This document shows, one piece after another, positions 8,131 to 16,308 of a stretch of 64,000 nucleotides of DNA; position 1 is the stretch's first letter; each line of letters opens with the position of its first letter. The stretch covers positions 1 to 64,000 of the forward strand of contig JBBRWM010000013.1 of assembly GCA_038249195.1 (NCBI GenBank). Reading direction: 5' to 3'. Source of the DNA: JAOUEA01 sp038249195 (GTDB taxonomy: Bacteria > Actinomycetota > UBA4738 > HRBIN12). The notes below the pieces were generated by a model, which was not told the origin of the DNA, did no database searches, and saw only the letters and a program-made list of their open reading frames with translations. The translations under genes and the position numbers were made by a program.

Positions 8131-8877
8131 TCAGCGCTCCCGGTCCGCGTAGGTCTCGAGCCCACGGATCATCAGCTCGACCCCGAACCCGAAGCGTTCC
8201 TCGGCGTCGCCGCCGAACAGCACGTCCGCTGCACCGCGGGTGGCCGGGAACCGGTCCTCGGGGAGCGAGGCGACGTAGTCACGCAGCATCTGCACGATCT
8301 CCTCGGGCGGGAGATCCTCACCTGTGGGGGAGGCGAGGCCGAGGCTCTCCTCGAACGCATAGGCGCCAACGTACAGTCCGGCCAGGTCGCCGAAGTACGC
8401 GATGACCTGGTCCGGGATGCCGACCGGGCGCAGGAGTTCGAACAGCCACTCGGTCAGGTGGGCGAGCGTGGAGCCTGCGGGGATCCGGCCGAACGAGATC
8501 CGTGCGACGCCGCGATGGCGGTTCAACGTCTCCCGCCTCTGCTCTGCCAGCCAGCGGAGCTGCTCGCGCCACCGTTCCGGATCCGGCGTGGGGAGCTCGA
8601 CCTCGTCCGTCACATGCTCGAAGACCAACTGGAGCAGCTCGTCCTTGTTCCGGACGTGCCAGTAGAGGGAAGCGGCCCCCGTCCCGAGCTCGTCGCCCAC
8701 CCGGCGCATCGACACGGCGTCCAGGCCGTCGCGCTCGAGGATCCGCAGGGCGGCATCGACGATCGCCTCCCGTGTGAGCGGCCTGCGGGCCGGGCGTGCG
8801 TCCGTGGCGACGCGCCACGGCGGCTCCAGGGTCCGCGTCGCGTCCTGGCCCGATCCGGTCTCCGTCCGCTCTACCAT
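8131..8877 (-). CDS. TetR-family transcriptional regulator
   Basis: This 248-residue repressor has an N-terminal HTH at about residues 35-85: LTREAIVDAALRILERDGL, VSMRRVGDELGTGAASLYWH and NKDELL, the standard TetR recognition helix. The rest is an all-helical TetR_C-type ligand domain. I start it at ATG 8875-8877. A longer frame reaches 9120 but would read through the promoter region of the divergent gene. It is transcribed away from the beta-rich gene at 9005, and the spacer contains several GAAC/GTTC half-sites and one perfect palindrome, so it probably controls itself and that gene. The ligand is unknown. Confidence 0.9.
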   Translation of the reverse strand: MVERTETGSGQDATRTLEPPWRVATDARPARRPLTREAIVDAALRILERDGLDAVSMRRVGDELGTGAASLYWHVRNKDELLQLVFEHVTDEVELPTPDPERWREQLRWLAEQRRETLNRHRGVARISFGRIPAGSTLAHLTEWLFELLRPVGIPDQVIAYFGDLAGLYVGAYAFEESLGLASPTGEDLPPEEIVQMLRDYVASLPEDRFPATRGAADVLFGGDAEERFGFGVELMIRGLETYADRER

Positions 8878-8902
8878 CAGAGGGTCAGCGTACCAGGGAG
8901 TG

Positions 8903-8984
8903 GAACACCGTTTCAGTTCTCGAACACCGGTTGACAATCGGGTCATCTGGCGCCAGAATGTCGTTCTAGAGTAGAACGCTGTTC
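8903..8984. promoter_or_regulatory. Operator array of the divergent TetR unit
   Basis: GAACACCG is repeated at 8903 and 8922. CGTTCTA-GAG-TAGAACG (8962-8978) is a perfect palindrome with 7-bp arms, and further GTTC half-sites lie at 8916 and 8981. This density of GAAC/GTTC half-sites in one short spacer is typical of TetR operators. That it binds the adjacent TetR is inference. Confidence 0.6.
8931..8959 (+). promoter_or_regulatory. Sigma-70-type promoter for the gene at 9005
   Basis: A perfect TTGACA (8931-8936) is followed by 17 bases and CAGAAT (8954-8959, 4 of 6 to TATAAT). The palindromic operator starts three bases after the -10, so a bound repressor would block initiation. Confidence 0.6.
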
Positions 8985-9004
8985 GAGTGGGAAAGGACGA
9001 GCCC

Positions 9005-9655
9005 GTGAACACTCCGACGCACGACGATCCCCTAGGGGTCTCTGAGGACGGTCGCGACGTGGAGGTCGCGGTGGGCGCCGCGCCCGCCGGGCGCCTGGTC
9101 TTCGCCAACGGCGCGGCCAACCTGACCCTCCGGGCCGATGCCCAGCTGGACCGGATGGCGCGGGCGCGCTTCGAGGGCTCCCCGCCGAAGGCGGGCCTGG
9201 AGCGGGAGACGCTGACCTTCCGCTATCCCCGGGTCGGGCGCCCCTTCGACTGGCGGCGGCGCCGCGCCGACGTCGCGATCACGACTTCGGTGCCGTGGGA
9301 GATCGACGTGCGCAGCGGCGTGGCGAGCATGAACGCAGACCTGCGGGGCGTGGAGCTCCTGTCCCTGCGGATCGGCGGCGCGAGCGACGTCGAGATCGTC
9401 CTGCCGCCGCCCACGGGCTCGATCGCGGTCGCGATCGGCGGAGGCGCGAGCAACGTCAGCGTCCTGCGGCCACCGGAGGTGCCGGTCTGGCTCCACGTCA
9501 AGGGCGGTGCCTCCAAGCTGGCGTTCGACGACGAGTCGTTCGGCGCCGTCGGCGGATCGGTGCGCCTCCAGAGCGACGGGTTCAACGACGAGGCGGATCG
9601 CTACGAGATCAGCGTGCGCGGGGGGGCCAGCCGGCTGACGATCGGGTCGCGCTAG
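9005..9655 (+). CDS. Beta-rich protein of unknown function with repeated GGAS motifs
   Basis: The start GTG 9005 has AGGA seven bases upstream; an in-frame GTG at 8987 is less likely. The product of about 216 residues is predominantly beta-strand. Three regularly spaced motifs, GGASDVEIVLPP, GGGASNVSVLRPPE and GGASKLAFDDE, plus a final GGASRLTI, indicate a repeated-rung fold like DUF4097 or GIN-type beta-solenoids. There is no signal peptide or membrane segment. It is the only gene of the TetR-controlled unit, so it is probably induced by the TetR ligand. The function is unknown. Confidence 0.75.
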   Translation: MNTPTHDDPLGVSEDGRDVEVAVGAAPAGRLVFANGAANLTLRADAQLDRMARARFEGSPPKAGLERETLTFRYPRVGRPFDWRRRRADVAITTSVPWEIDVRSGVASMNADLRGVELLSLRIGGASDVEIVLPPPTGSIAVAIGGGASNVSVLRPPEVPVWLHVKGGASKLAFDDESFGAVGGSVRLQSDGFNDEADRYEISVRGGASRLTIGSR

Positions 9656-9726
9656 ACGTCGTCCCCACGCCTTGCGGTCGCGCCGGAACCGAGCGTTAGC
9701 TCGAAGTTCCGGGAGGAGGCCGTTCT

Positions 9727-10009
9727 ATGACGACCCAAGGCGATTTCCCCGTCACGATCCAGGCGACCCCTTCGGCGGTGTGGCCCTGGATCAGCCAGCT
9801 CGAGAAGCACGCCGAGTGGTCCACGAAGCCCTATCGGGTGGAGTGGATCTCGGGCGACCCCGACGCGGTAGGGAGTCGGTATCGGTCGGTGGGATGGATC
9901 CCGGGGACAAGCATCACCAGAACGACGGCACGATCACCGAAAGCGTGAGCCCGACACCCGCAAGCGTATCCAGCTGCTGAAGCAGAAGGTCGAAGGCTCC
10001 ACCACGTAG
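9727..10009 (+). pseudogene. SRPBCC (polyketide cyclase-like) gene, broken and shortened
   Basis: The frame starts at ATG 9727 after a strong GGGAGGAGG and gives FPVTIQATPSAVWPWISQLE, HAEWSTKPYRVEWISGD and GSRYRSVGW, the N-terminal strand and helix pair of an SRPBCC hydrophobic-pocket domain. After IPG the native continuation DKHHQNDGTITE is in the next frame, so one C seems lost from a CCCCGGGG run. A third frame then supplies RIQLLKQKVEGSTT and a stop at 10009. The total length is well short of the usual 140-150 residues, so an internal deletion is also likely. Confidence 0.6.
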
Positions 10010-10028
10010 CCGAGGGACGACGGAACAC

Positions 10029-10050
10029 CCTCCGCGGGCTCCGTCGGAGG
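10029..10050. terminator. Small hairpin after the SRPBCC remnant
   Basis: CCTCCG (10029-10034) pairs with CGGAGG (10045-10050) around a 10-nt loop, 20 bp after the stop. A terminator role is tentative. Confidence 0.3.
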
Positions 10051-10160
10051 CCCGGCTCCAGGCCTCGAGAACTTACGCCCGAAGGACCGCTATCCTGCGG
10101 TTCGGTCGCGCTACCGACGTGCGGTCTCGCGCCACGTATCCGGAACGCAGGGAGGACGGC

Positions 10161-10610
10161 ATGACGAAGTCATCGGCATTCACGGAGGAGCAGTGGACCA
10201 CCGTGCTGGAAGGCCCGACCAGCGCAGGCCTGATCGTTCTCACCGCCCAGAGCGGCGGCACCTGGAAAGAGACGTGGGCGATGTCGAAGGCTTACGCCGA
10301 AGCTCGACAGGAGCACGGGGCCAGCGAGCTTCTCGACGAGGTCGTCTCGGCGAAGCCCAAGATGGAGCGCACGCACTACCACTCGCCCCAGGAACTGCGG
10401 GACGCGTGCCTCCAGCAGGTCCGCGATGCCAGCGCGGTGCTCGAGGGCACGGCGACGCCCGAGGAGATTCACGACTACAGGCGGTTCATCGTGACGCTGT
10501 CCAGGAAGGTCGCGGCCGCGCATCGTGAAGGGGGCCAGGACGTGAGTGCCGCCGAGAGCGAGGCGATCGACGCCATCGCGAGCACGCTTGGAGTGCCGGC
10601 GACCGAGTAG
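10161..10610 (+). CDS. TerB-like helical protein
   Basis: ATG 10161 follows a clean GGGAGG. The 149-residue product is all-helical. SAGLIVLTAQSGGTWKETWA and MSKAYAEARQEHG are followed near the end by YRRFIVTLSRKVAAAHREGG and VSAAESEAIDAIASTLG. The last segment matches the end of TerB/tellurite-resistance-like domains, where an acidic helix precedes AID-x-IA. The protein is cytoplasmic, without membrane segments. TerB-type proteins bind metal and associate with membrane stress complexes, but the role of stand-alone actinobacterial members is not known. Confidence 0.65.
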   Translation: MTKSSAFTEEQWTTVLEGPTSAGLIVLTAQSGGTWKETWAMSKAYAEARQEHGASELLDEVVSAKPKMERTHYHSPQELRDACLQQVRDASAVLEGTATPEEIHDYRRFIVTLSRKVAAAHREGGQDVSAAESEAIDAIASTLGVPATE

Positions 10611-10726
10611 CGCCAAGAAGGGCGGGACCAGCTGCGATCGCGCCGAGCAGGGTTTTGAGATCGACCCGACGATGTCGCAGAAGCCCTCCAAGCCATCGAC
10701 GACGATGTGAGTCCGGCCAAGATCAC

Positions 10727-10942
10727 TCAGGTGAACGACGAGCCGAAATGAGGAGACCTGAGGTCGAGATCCGCTGCCCGTTCCAGGGTCAACCACACGC
10801 CGATCCGGAGGAGACCGACGGCTACGATGATGTCTGGGACGCGACGCCAACGGCGGGAGAAACCGGCCGTATGCAGGGCCATGATGAGGGTGAGGCCCAG
10901 GATGAGGGTGATGGCGCCGGCCGCGAGCCGGAGCGCTAGCAG
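10727..10942 (-). CDS. Possible small two-helix membrane protein
   Basis: This frame has strong membrane character: LALRLAAGAITLILGLTLIM then VPDIIVAVGLLRIGVWLTLE, two helices with a basic RRWRR loop. It follows the methyltransferase gene on the same strand. No ATG or GTG start is available; the nearest candidate is CTG at 10942. Either it uses a weak start or the real start has been lost to an indel. It is listed for its clear hydrophobic pattern only. Confidence 0.35.
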   Translation of the reverse strand: MLALRLAAGAITLILGLTLIMALHTAGFSRRWRRVPDIIVAVGLLRIGVWLTLERAADLDLRSPHFGSSFT

Positions 10943-10961
10943 CGCTTCTTGCCGCTGCGGA

Positions 10962-11630
10962 TCAGGTGCGGGGCGAGCGCGGGCCGACTGCGACGAACAT
11001 GGCTGCGGATCCGACCTTCTCCACCTGCACTTCGCTGAACGACGCTGAAAGCATCTGCTGGGTCCCCGCGACGGTGTCGCCCAGGTTGTCGAAGCCCCCC
11101 TCCTTGTTCGCCGCACGAAGGAATGCCCGGGCTGGCTTACTGTGCTCTTCGCCGGTGCCAACGATCGTTCCGCCGAAGAGAACGCCGTCGGGGGTGAGCA
11201 CATCCGCGATATTCCTGACCGCGATCGCCTTGTTCTCATCAGGTTCACGAAGGCAGTGGAGGACGAAGCTCAGCGCGGCCGAGTCGAACGGGCCGGCGAC
11301 TGGCAGCGGCTTCATGACATCGGCCTGCACGGTCACAGGGCGGAACCTCGCGAGGCGTTTGCGCGTCCGGCGGAGCACATGGGGATTCGGATCGAGGAGC
11401 GTTATCTCGATATCCGTTGGTGGGGCGGCCTTTTCGATGAAGTAACCGGTTCCCGGGCCGACATCGAGGTGACGGTGTCTGAGGTTGGCTCGGTAACGTT
11501 CGATGACGGGTGCGATGGGGAGGTGCCATACCGCGCGAGACATGAATCCGAGCACCCATGGGTCGTAGATCGCGAGCATGAACGGGTTGTAACCGGACTG
11601 ACCCTTGTACGCTGGGTCGTCGCGCCTCAT
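10962..11630 (-). CDS. Class I SAM-dependent methyltransferase
   Basis: The product has about 222 residues with a Rossmann methyltransferase core: motif I HLDVGPGTGYF, motif II ITLLDPNPHVL, ADVMKPLPV, and motif IV FDSAALSFVLHCL, followed by a strand with DGVLFGGTIVG. These features fit the Methyltransf_11/25 group. The substrate cannot be deduced. I start it at ATG 11630, which has GGATCGGAAG upstream; an in-frame GTG lies at 11645. The gene is divergent from osmC across a 190-bp spacer. Confidence 0.85.
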   Translation of the reverse strand: MRRDDPAYKGQSGYNPFMLAIYDPWVLGFMSRAVWHLPIAPVIERYRANLRHRHLDVGPGTGYFIEKAAPPTDIEITLLDPNPHVLRRTRKRLARFRPVTVQADVMKPLPVAGPFDSAALSFVLHCLREPDENKAIAVRNIADVLTPDGVLFGGTIVGTGEEHSKPARAFLRAANKEGGFDNLGDTVAGTQQMLSASFSEVQVEKVGSAAMFVAVGPRSPRT

Positions 11631-11819
11631 CTTCCGATCCTGCACGCACGCAGGGTGTCACATGCAGAGGCCGCGGTCGTGCGCTCACCTCTGATGGTTA
11701 CGCCGCGCTTCATTGCCGGGGCCAGGTGACCGGACCGATAGACGAGACCGTCGCTGTAGGCTCCACTCTTCATCTCGCATCCGATCGACGGGCGAGACTG
11801 ATGATCGAAGGAGGGCCCG

Positions 11820-12254
11820 ATGGGAGCCGACAAGACCTCTCAGGTGACGTGGCGAGGTGACCTCATGACCGGACGAGGCACGATCGAGTCGGTGGGAAGC
11901 GGAGCGATCGGCCCGCTCCCCGTCTCCTGGGCGTCTCGTACCGGCGACGGGGAGGCCGAGTTGACGAGCCCCGAAGAACTGATCGCCGCGGCGCACGCGT
12001 CATGTTTCTCGATGGCGTTGTCGAACGGGCTCGCCAAGGCGGGAACGCCGCCGGAGAGCTTGACGGTCTCAGCGACGGTCACGTTCGTGCCCGGGACCGG
12101 GATCACCGCATCCTCGCTCGATGTCGTGGGCGTCGTGCCCTCGCTCGATGAGGCCGGATTCGTGGCGGCCGCGGAGACAGCGAGGGACGGTTGCCCGGTG
12201 TCGGGTGCCCTCAAGGGGAACGTGGAACTGAGCGTGACCGCCCGCCTGGCGTGA
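11820..12254 (+). CDS. OsmC-family peroxiredoxin
   Basis: ATG 11820 follows a strong GAAGGAGG. The 144-residue protein is full length for OsmC. It contains the peroxidatic cysteine in HASCFSMALS (about residue 61) and the resolving cysteine in CPVSGAL (about 125), with the conserved Glu-Glu-Leu before the first. OsmC proteins reduce organic hydroperoxides in the cytoplasm using a dithiol donor. It is a single gene, with a hairpin just after the stop. Confidence 0.93.
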   Translation: MGADKTSQVTWRGDLMTGRGTIESVGSGAIGPLPVSWASRTGDGEAELTSPEELIAAAHASCFSMALSNGLAKAGTPPESLTVSATVTFVPGTGITASSLDVVGVVPSLDEAGFVAAAETARDGCPVSGALKGNVELSVTARLA

Positions 12255-12259
12255 AGCCG

Positions 12260-12289
12260 GCCTGTACGTCCGCGTCGGGTCGCACGTAC
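12260..12289. terminator. Hairpin terminator after osmC
   Basis: CTGTACGT (12260-12267) and ACGTACAG (12282-12289) form a perfect 8-bp stem with a 14-nt loop, six bases after the osmC stop and ahead of a convergent gene. Confidence 0.45.
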
Positions 12290-12388
12290 AGCGAGGAGCT
12301 GAAGGGCGTGCCGGACCGCTGGCGCCTCCTACCGATCCCTGAGCGAGCCCGTGTAGGGCGATCTCCGCGTCACCTCGCCCCGGACGGG

Positions 12389-12874
12389 TCACGCGCTCTT
12401 CGTGGCGCTCCAGGAGCCCCCGGCCGAGCCAGCGGCCGTGTATGTGCCGGACATCGAGTCGCCTGAGACCGTGCCCGAATAGGTGATCGCCGTCGAGCCC
12501 ACGGTGCCGAACTCGATGGTGTTGCCCGTGACCGTTCCGTTGATCTTCGGGCTCCCGCCGGAGGAGAGGTCGATCGTGCCGCTCACCTGCGACCCGGACT
12601 GCAGCCAGGTAAGGGTGAATGTTCCTGTGAAGGCGCCGACGTATCGTCCCGACCAGGTCCCGGATAGATCGGCCGATGCGTTCGAGGCCGGTGCGCTCGA
12701 GGTTGGCGCAGGGGTGGACGGGACGACGACAGCCGCGCTCGTCGCGGTCGGCGTCGTCGGGCTCGAACTGCTGCACGCGGAGGCCGATACGGCCAGCGCA
12801 GCCACGACGGCGACGGTCAACATGCCAGACGAGGGAGACCGGTTCGATCCACGGCCTCGGAGGTGGCGCCTCAT
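12389..12874 (-). CDS. Secreted lipoprotein with a small beta domain
   Basis: From ATG 12872-12874 the protein has a basic N-terminus, a hydrophobic helix (MLTVAVVAALAVSASAC) and a lipobox ending in Cys34. A Ser/Thr/Pro-rich linker follows. The C-terminal domain of about 90 residues is beta-rich with Gly-Thr repeats (LSGTWSGRYVGAFTGTFTLT, INGTVTGNTIEFGTVG, YSGTVSGDSMSGTYTAAG). This resembles small barrel domains in actinobacterial lipoproteins. The function is unknown. The protein should be anchored on the outer face of the membrane. Confidence 0.7.
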   Translation of the reverse strand: MRRHLRGRGSNRSPSSGMLTVAVVAALAVSASACSSSSPTTPTATSAAVVVPSTPAPTSSAPASNASADLSGTWSGRYVGAFTGTFTLTWLQSGSQVSGTIDLSSGGSPKINGTVTGNTIEFGTVGSTAITYSGTVSGDSMSGTYTAAGSAGGSWSATKSA

Positions 12875-13083
12875 CGGCTCGCCCCCGGCGCGGGGTGGTG
12901 CCGTCGCATGATGATCATCTTTCCCTCCTCGGGAGAGCCTGCGGCTCGGGGCGCTGGGTGCCTCGTCCAGAGCGCGTTCCCGGTCTCTACGTAGCAGCCG
13001 GGTCCGCCACGCTCGATTCGTCGACGACGACGGTATGGATTCTCTCCAGTTGCCGCGTCGGTGGCTGGTGCGACGATACCGGC

Positions 13084-14325
13084 ATGCCCGATGAGGGAGC
13101 GACGATCCTGCACGCCGACGCCGACTCCTTCTACGCATCGGTCGAGCAGCGCGACGACCCCTCGCTCCGGGGTCGGCCGGTGATCGTCGGCGCGGGCATG
13201 GTGCTGGCGGCCAGCTACGAAGCCAAGGCGTTCGGTGTCCGCACCCCGATGGGCGGCGGGCAGGCGCGCCGGCTCTGCCCCCAGGCGGTCGTGGTTCGGC
13301 CACGGATGGAGGCGTACAGCGAAGCGAGCAAGGCGATGTTCGAGGTGTTCTGGCACACGAGCCCGTTCGTCGAGGGGCTCTCGATCGACGAGGCGTTCCT
13401 CGACGTCGGCGGGCTAGGCCGGATCTCGGGAACGCCGCTCGAGATCGCGGAGCGCCTCCGGCGAGATGTGCAGGATCAGGTCCGCATCGCCGTCACGGTG
13501 GGCGTCGCCCGCACGAAGTTCCTCGCGAAGGTCGCGAGCCAGGTGGCCAAGCCCGACGGCCTTCTGGTGGTCCCGCCCGACCGTGAGCTGGAGTTCCTGC
13601 ATCGGCTGGGGATCGAGCGACTGTGGGGCGTCGGCCCCATCACGTCGTCCAAGCTCCACGAGCGGGGCATCGTCACCGTCGCGCAGGTTGCCGCGCTCGG
13701 TGAGCCGGGCCTCGTTCGGATCCTCGGGAGCGCCTCCGGACGCCATCTGCACGCGCTGTCGCACAACCGCGACCCTCGGCGCGTACAGACCGGTCGCCGA
13801 CGGCGTTCGATCTGCACGCAGCGGGCGCTCGGGCGCCGGCCGCGTTCATCGGCACAGCTCAGCGCCGACCTCGTCGCGCTCACCGACCGGCTCGCCCGGC
13901 GGCTACGGGGCGGCCACCGGGTCTGTCGCACCCTCACGCTCAGGCTGCGCTTCGGTGACTTCACCCGGGCCACGCGCTCGCACACGCTGCCCGAGGCGAC
14001 CGCCGAGACGGCGATCCTCCTCGCGACGGGGCAGGAACTGCTCGAGCAGGCGATGCCCACGATCCTGCGCCGGGGTATCACCCTGATCGGACTGACGTTC
14101 GGGAACCTCGCCGACGACGGCGCGGTGCAGCTCGCCCTCCCGTTCGGCGGGCGCGGCGCCACGGCGCTCGACGTCGCGCTCGACAGCGTCAGGGACCGGT
14201 TCGGCTCCACGTCGATCGGGCGCGCCGTGTTGATGGGGCGTGACCAGGGCCTCATGGTTCCGACGCTTCCCGACGAGCCGATCGTCGATCCCGATCCGTT
14301 CTGTGCGCTGACCCCCGGAGCTTGA
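13084..14325 (+). CDS. dinB: Y-family DNA polymerase IV
   Basis: This 413-residue lesion-bypass polymerase has the first catalytic Asp in ILHADADSFYASVEQ (residues 7-21), the DE pair in LSIDEAFLDV, the HhH-type thumb segment (LGIERLWGVGPITSSKL) and a little-finger domain. A beta-clamp-binding motif QLALPF lies at 349-354, followed by 59 more residues. It extends primers past damaged bases at low fidelity. No clear LexA box is found just upstream. The start is ATG 13084; longer frames upstream overlap the lipoprotein gene region. Confidence 0.93.
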   Translation: MPDEGATILHADADSFYASVEQRDDPSLRGRPVIVGAGMVLAASYEAKAFGVRTPMGGGQARRLCPQAVVVRPRMEAYSEASKAMFEVFWHTSPFVEGLSIDEAFLDVGGLGRISGTPLEIAERLRRDVQDQVRIAVTVGVARTKFLAKVASQVAKPDGLLVVPPDRELEFLHRLGIERLWGVGPITSSKLHERGIVTVAQVAALGEPGLVRILGSASGRHLHALSHNRDPRRVQTGRRRRSICTQRALGRRPRSSAQLSADLVALTDRLARRLRGGHRVCRTLTLRLRFGDFTRATRSHTLPEATAETAILLATGQELLEQAMPTILRRGITLIGLTFGNLADDGAVQLALPFGGRGATALDVALDSVRDRFGSTSIGRAVLMGRDQGLMVPTLPDEPIVDPDPFCALTPGA

Positions 14326-14367
14326 GGGCATCCGAGGTGAACGCTTCGGGAAGGAAAGGGCCGCAGA

Positions 14368-14938
14368 CTATCGGGACGTGGTGTCGTCGGGAACGAACGC
14401 CGGGCCGTGGCCGGGGACGATCTTCGAGGCCAGACCGAGCACGCGTTCCCGCTCGCGGCGCAGGACTTCGCGGTCGAAGGTGTAGGGGTCGTCGTCCGCC
14501 CCGGAGGCCATCCACCACAGGTGGGTGAGGGCGATCAAGCCCTGGTCCGTCTCGACCAGCGTCGTGATGTCCTCGCGCGAATGGCCCGGCGTCTCGAGCA
14601 GTCGAACGTGGGGCCCAACCTCGAACCCCTCGGCCGGACGGCTGCCCCACACATCGTTGTGGTAGGTGGCCATGACGTCCTGGATGCGCGCCTCGGGGAA
14701 CAGCGCAGCGTTCACGGTGCGATCGGGGTGATGGTGGGAGAAGATGACGTCGGTGATGTCGGCGGGCTCAACGCCGAGCTCCCTCAGGGGCCCGGAGGAT
14801 CTCCCCTCGGCTCGGCACCATGCCGGGGTCCACCACGATCAGCGTCTCGGCGTCGGGGATCTGGCTGATGGTGCCCGCCACGCGATCGCCGTCGCCTCGC
14901 CCGACGTAGCCCTCGAACAGCACATCGACCTCGGCCAT
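14368..14938 (-). pseudogene. MBL-fold hydrolase, one frameshift and an altered metal motif
   Basis: The frame from ATG 14936-14938 gives MAEVDVLFEGYVGRGDGDRV, the first beta strands and a Val-Asp-Pro-Gly loop. After about 45 residues the native continuation LRELGVEPADITDVIFSHHH is in the next frame. One extra C in a CTCC run explains the break. The second half carries the metallo-beta-lactamase pattern: SHHHPDRT where SHHHPDHT is expected, then ETPGHSRED, LTHLWW and KIVPGHGPAF. The last His of HxHxDH is Arg here, a one-base change that would weaken metal binding. The gene may be real with two sequence errors, or decaying. Confidence 0.7.
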
Positions 14939-15040
14939 CCAGGCAGGATAGTGCGGACCAGGACGCTGCGTTCGACGGGATCGAGGCGCGTGTGACGGCG
15001 GTCACGGTTTCGGCGGGGCCCAGGGCTCAGACTCGAACAC

Positions 15041-16195
15041 ATGTTCGGTGATTTCCTCAGAGACGATCTCGACGATGACGGTTTGATCGGTGTCGCCGAC
15101 GCCCTCAACCGGCATATCGCCTCGGCCCAGGCCACGCTTCTCGGCGTGATCGCCGAGGTGGACCGACGAGGGGCGTGGCGCGACTCCGGCGCCCGGGATC
15201 TGGCGCACTGGCTTTCGATCCGCTACGGCATCTCGTGGTGGAAGGCCGACCGCCTGATCCACGCTTCCCATGCCCTGCATCGTCTGCCGAGCACCGCCCA
15301 GGCGCTCGAGGAAGGCATCCTCGGGATCGACAAGGTGGTGGAACTCTGCCGATTCGCGACGCCCGAGACCGAGGATGAGCTCATCGCGTGGGCGGGGGAG
15401 TCGACCTGTGCCACGGTTCGGCGGCGCGCCGACCTCGAGGTCCGGGCCGCGCGAGATGAGACCGCTGAGTTGGAACGGACCCGGTCGCTCCGCTACTGGT
15501 ACGAAGACGGCGGGCGTCGGTTCGCCATGGAGGCGCTCCTGCCGTCGGCGCAGGGAGCGGTGGTGCTCAGGGCCCTCTCGAGGGTCGTCGAGCAGATCCC
15601 GGTCATGCCTGCCGAGCACGACGACGTCTACATCGAGGCGCGCCGCGCCGATGCGCTCGTGGCCCTGTGCTCGCAGCGCATCGCCGGCGACGCCGATGCC
15701 GACCGTGCCACGGTGGTCGTCCACGCGACGCTCGAAGCCCTCGCGGGGCGGCGCAACGCCGAGACCGAGCAAGGCGCGGTATTGCCTCCCGAGGCGCTCC
15801 AGCGTCTGGCGTGTGACGCGCGCGTGCAGGTCGTGGCCGAGAACGAGGCGGGCGATGCCGTGGGGTTCGGACGCACGCGGCGCGAGCCGTCCCCCCCGAT
15901 GATCCGCCAACTGCGTCACCGCGACCGGGGCTGTCGGTTCCCGGGCTGCGGTTCCACCGCGTTCGCCAACGCGCATCACATCGTCTGGTGGTCCCGCGGA
16001 GGACGCACCGAGCTCGAGAACCTGGTCCTGATCTGCGGGTTCCATCATCGGCTCGTCCACGAGCACGGGTGGAACATCGGGCGAACCGAGGACGGGAGGG
16101 TCCGCTGGTTCCGCCCCGATGGTTCCCGTTATCGGGGCGGCCCCGAGCGCGGGCCAACCGCAGCGCTGGCCGACGCCTTCGTCGATACTGGTTAG
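15041..16195 (+). CDS. DUF222 domain protein with C-terminal HNH nuclease
   Basis: This 384-residue protein belongs to the actinobacterial 13E12/DUF222 group. The N-terminal helical DUF222 region runs to about 250 (ARDLAHWLSIRYGISWWKA, LHRLPSTAQALEEGIL). An HNH domain follows with CRFPGCGS (zinc Cys), ANAHHIVWWSRGGRTELENL and LICGFHHRLVHEHGW, giving all His-Asn-His positions. These genes are multicopy in actinobacteria and are often linked to mobile sequences. No intron or intein is visible here. The start is ATG 15041. Confidence 0.9.
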   Translation: MFGDFLRDDLDDDGLIGVADALNRHIASAQATLLGVIAEVDRRGAWRDSGARDLAHWLSIRYGISWWKADRLIHASHALHRLPSTAQALEEGILGIDKVVELCRFATPETEDELIAWAGESTCATVRRRADLEVRAARDETAELERTRSLRYWYEDGGRRFAMEALLPSAQGAVVLRALSRVVEQIPVMPAEHDDVYIEARRADALVALCSQRIAGDADADRATVVVHATLEALAGRRNAETEQGAVLPPEALQRLACDARVQVVAENEAGDAVGFGRTRREPSPPMIRQLRHRDRGCRFPGCGSTAFANAHHIVWWSRGGRTELENLVLICGFHHRLVHEHGWNIGRTEDGRVRWFRPDGSRYRGGPERGPTAALADAFVDTG

Positions 16196-16308
16196 AAGAG
16201 ACCATGGACCCGCCCGGTCCGCGGATCTCAGGCTCGTCTCTGCATGGCGGTCTCGACGCCTTCGGTAGCATGCGTGCGGGAGGGGACGACGGGGAGGGGA
16301 CGACGCCG

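Noticed and set aside
6670..8934. Long plus-strand open frame of 754 codons
   Set aside because: It is antisense to the cyclase/AAA gene at 4885-8070 and its composition is the shadow expected from third-position GC; no motifs.
8900..8935. LexA/SOS-box-like GAAC...GTTC sequences
   Set aside because: Spacing does not fit the CGAAC-N4-GTTCG consensus. The half-sites are better explained as TetR operator parts, and dinB at 13084 has no such box.
10640..10751. Coding-looking stretch DRPDDVAEALQAIDDD with a stop at 10751
   Set aside because: There is a stop directly before it and no start codon. It may be the tail of an indel-broken small gene, but cannot be placed with confidence and overlaps the minus-strand membrane ORF.
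15041..16195. Homing endonuclease within an intron or intein
   Set aside because: The HNH is the normal C-terminus of a DUF222 protein; there is no interrupted host gene around it.
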